A model generated the notes under the pieces. That model had not been told where the DNA came from. It worked only from the letters and a program-made list of their open reading frames with translations, and did no database searches. Below are positions 62,759 through 64,000 of a stretch of 64,000 nt of DNA, one piece after another (the first letter of the stretch is position 1; each line of letters starts with the position of its first letter). Made by a program: the position numbers and the translations under genes. The stretch is from Actinophytocola sp963826035 (lineage in GTDB: Bacteria; Actinomycetota; Actinomycetes; Mycobacteriales; Pseudonocardiaceae): assembly GCA_963826035.1 (NCBI GenBank), contig CAWGVZ010000015.1:310001-374000 (forward strand), read 5' to 3'.

Positions 62759-63655
62759 ATGGGACGAGCGAAGGACACCGCCTGCTACCGCCTGATTGGC
62801 GCGGAACTCAAGAAACGGCGCGAAGCAGCGGGTATCACCGCCCGAGAGGTGGGGGAGCATGCAGAGTGGGACCGTTCGAAGGTCTCGCGGATTGAGAACG
62901 GGCTGTACAGCACCACCGTGGTCGACGCGATCTACTACCTGGGCGCGTGCGGGATCTACCGAGGGCAGGCGAGGGACCTGTTGCGTCTCTGCCGGGAGGC
63001 GGAACGGCAGCTGGGCTATTGGCTCGACTGGCCGAGATTGGACGACTCGTTCAGCTCGCTCATCTTCCACGAGCAGACGGCGGTGCGGTCGGTCAGCTAC
63101 GAGCCGCTGTTGGTACCGGGTCTGCTGCAGACCCGGCCATACGCCCAGGCTCGGATCGCCTACCGGGCAACCGCACCGGAGGAGGTCGAGCCACTCGTCG
63201 TGATCCGCATGGAGCGGCAGTTGGCCCTGTATCGGCGCAACGCCGGACGATTCACCTTCTTCGTACACGAGCAGGCGCTGCGTCTGCCGGTCGGTAGCCC
63301 GGAGATCATGCACGAACAGATGCTCAACCTGGTGTTCGCGGCCGCTCTCGACAATGTGACCGTGCGGGTCATCCCCGCCGATGCCGGTGAGAAGACCTTG
63401 TCCGGTGGCCCGTTTCTGATGATGGAGTTCCGCAACCACAAGCCGCTGGTCTACCTGGAGAACGTGCGCAGCGGGTTCTTCCTGGAGGACCGCGAGTACG
63501 TGCAGGACTACCAGCAACTCCTCCCCGACCTGTCCGCGGTCGCGCTGGATGAGGGACAATCTCGGGTGTTCATGGCCGACCTGGCCGATGAGTACGACCG
63601 AGGGAGTCGCAAGCGGCATGCGGACATCTACCAGCTGGAGGAAGAGCACCTTTAG
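62759..63655 (+). CDS. XRE-family HTH regulator with DUF5753 domain, third in window
   Basis: Protein of 298 residues. The HTH (about 10-65) contains LKKRREAAGITAREVGEHAEW and KVSRIENG. The DUF5753 domain follows with YEPLLVPGLLQTRPYAQ, MERQLALYRR, FVHEQALRLPVGS and VRVIPADAG. It is only distantly related to the copies at 4200 and 23213. ATG 62759 is supported by the -10 element 6 nt before it. It overlaps the DUF397 gene by 38 nt. Confidence 0.87.
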   Translation: MGRAKDTACYRLIGAELKKRREAAGITAREVGEHAEWDRSKVSRIENGLYSTTVVDAIYYLGACGIYRGQARDLLRLCREAERQLGYWLDWPRLDDSFSSLIFHEQTAVRSVSYEPLLVPGLLQTRPYAQARIAYRATAPEEVEPLVVIRMERQLALYRRNAGRFTFFVHEQALRLPVGSPEIMHEQMLNLVFAAALDNVTVRVIPADAGEKTLSGGPFLMMEFRNHKPLVYLENVRSGFFLEDREYVQDYQQLLPDLSAVALDEGQSRVFMADLADEYDRGSRKRHADIYQLEEEHL

Positions 63656-63815
63656 CGACGGCGGTCAGACCAACTGCGTGGAGGTGGCGTTCGCCGAGAC
63701 CGGCGCCGCCGTCCGGGACTCGAAGAACACCACTGGCCCCGAGCTGCCCCTTAGCGCGCCGGCCTGGCGGCGGTTCGTGGGCGGGCTCACCGCGACTGTC
63801 GGTGGTCGGTCGTAG
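63618..63815 (+). CDS. DUF397 small protein, third copy
   Basis: Protein of 65 residues with the DUF397 core TSWRKSTFSDGGQTNCVEVAF and AAVRDSKNTTGPEL (read in two parts). ATG 63618 lies within the end of the upstream regulator gene, with GGGAG 11 nt upstream. It completes the third regulator/DUF397 pair in the window. Confidence 0.75.
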   Translation: MRTSTSWRKSTFSDGGQTNCVEVAFAETGAAVRDSKNTTGPELPLSAPAWRRFVGGLTATVGGRS

Positions 63816-63818
63816 GCT
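63813..63818 (+). promoter_or_regulatory. -10 element of a leaderless uvrC promoter
   Basis: TAGGCT overlaps the DUF397 stop and ends 6 nt before GTG 63825. Confidence 0.5.
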
Positions 63819-63824
63819 GGGGGA

Positions 63825-64000
63825 GTGGCAGATCCGTCGACTTACCGACCGTCGCCGGGCACGATTCCCGACGCCCCTGGGGTCTACAAGTTTCGTGACC
63901 CGAGCGCGCGCGTCATCTACGTCGGCAAGGCGAAGAGCCTTCGCAGCCGGCTGAACTCCTACTTCGCCGACCTCTCGGCGCTCCACGTCCGCACCCGGCA
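63825..64000 (+). CDS. uvrC: Excinuclease ABC subunit C, N-terminal fragment
   Basis: The first 58 residues are present; the gene runs off the window. It starts VADPSTYRPSPGTIPDAPGV and contains VYKFRDPSARVIYVGKAKSL and RSRLNSYF, the GIY-YIG endonuclease domain of UvrC that makes the 3' incision in nucleotide excision repair (conserved Tyr and Gly-Lys-Ala-Lys). GTG 63825 is chosen for the -10 element 6 nt upstream. uvrC downstream of rib genes is the conserved order in actinobacteria. Confidence 0.92.
   Translation, partial: MADPSTYRPSPGTIPDAPGVYKFRDPSARVIYVGKAKSLRSRLNSYFADLSALHVRTR

Overview
The window is a high-GC actinobacterial chromosome segment. GC-rich third codon positions, GTG and TTG starts, ATGA/GTGA start-stop overlaps, several likely leaderless promoters, DUF5753/DUF397 gene pairs and a BldD orthologue all point to a filamentous actinomycete. 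The order alaS-ruvX-mltG-aroE ... aroC-aroK-aroB ... pepQ-efp-nusB ... bldD-pyrR-pyrB-pyrC-carA-carB-pyrF-mihF-rpoZ-coaBC-metK-priA-def-fmt-rsmB-rpe-rib is the conserved core of Streptomyces, Mycobacterium and Pseudonocardiales. The style of the secreted proteins and regulators fits Pseudonocardiales (Lentzea/Saccharothrix-like) best; that placement is inference.

Layout. 1-5.3 kb: the tail of an SGNH hydrolase, an ankyrin protein, rarA, an F420-type oxidoreductase and a DUF5753/DUF397 pair. 5.3-12.6 kb: two small membrane proteins, alaS, ruvX, mltG, aroE, a GrpB-like gene and a prepilin peptidase. 12.6-14.3 kb: non-coding, with a degenerate repeat field. 14.3-21.5 kb: aroC, aroK, aroB, a rhodanese/TetR divergent pair, aroQ, pepQ, efp and nusB. 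21.5-27.4 kb: an inverted repeat array, an EamA transporter, a second and frameshifted DUF5753/DUF397 pair, a possible type VII secretion related pair, a lipoprotein and bldD. 27.5-36.4 kb: the pyrimidine operon behind a PyrR-type leader, then mihF. 36.4-47.4 kb: a second repeat array, a frameshifted inverted kinase where gmk is expected, rpoZ, coaBC, metK, a third array, priA, an immunity-like gene, def, fmt, rsmB and asparaginase. 47.4-51.1 kb: two secreted wall-lytic FG-GAP proteins and a lipoprotein. 51.2-55.9 kb: rpe and the riboflavin genes (no ribD), followed by a PH-domain protein, a small membrane protein and a degenerate GGDEF protein. 55.9-64 kb: two GH43/AbfB enzymes under LacI-type operators, an endoglycoceramidase-like GH5, a Rieske lipoprotein, an SGNH hydrolase, a third DUF5753/DUF397 pair and the start of uvrC.

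The main undescribed-looking signals are: (1) arrays of a 15-nt core, GCGAG-N6-GTTC, at exact 21- or 22-nt spacing, arranged head to head in intergenic regions; (2) two repeat-built micro-ORFs that bridge ribE-ribBA and ribBA-ribH with 4-nt overlaps on both sides; (3) a dispersed family of very long hairpins between operons; (4) a degenerate GGDEF protein in the same window as BldD. No tRNA, rRNA, CRISPR array or insertion sequence was seen.
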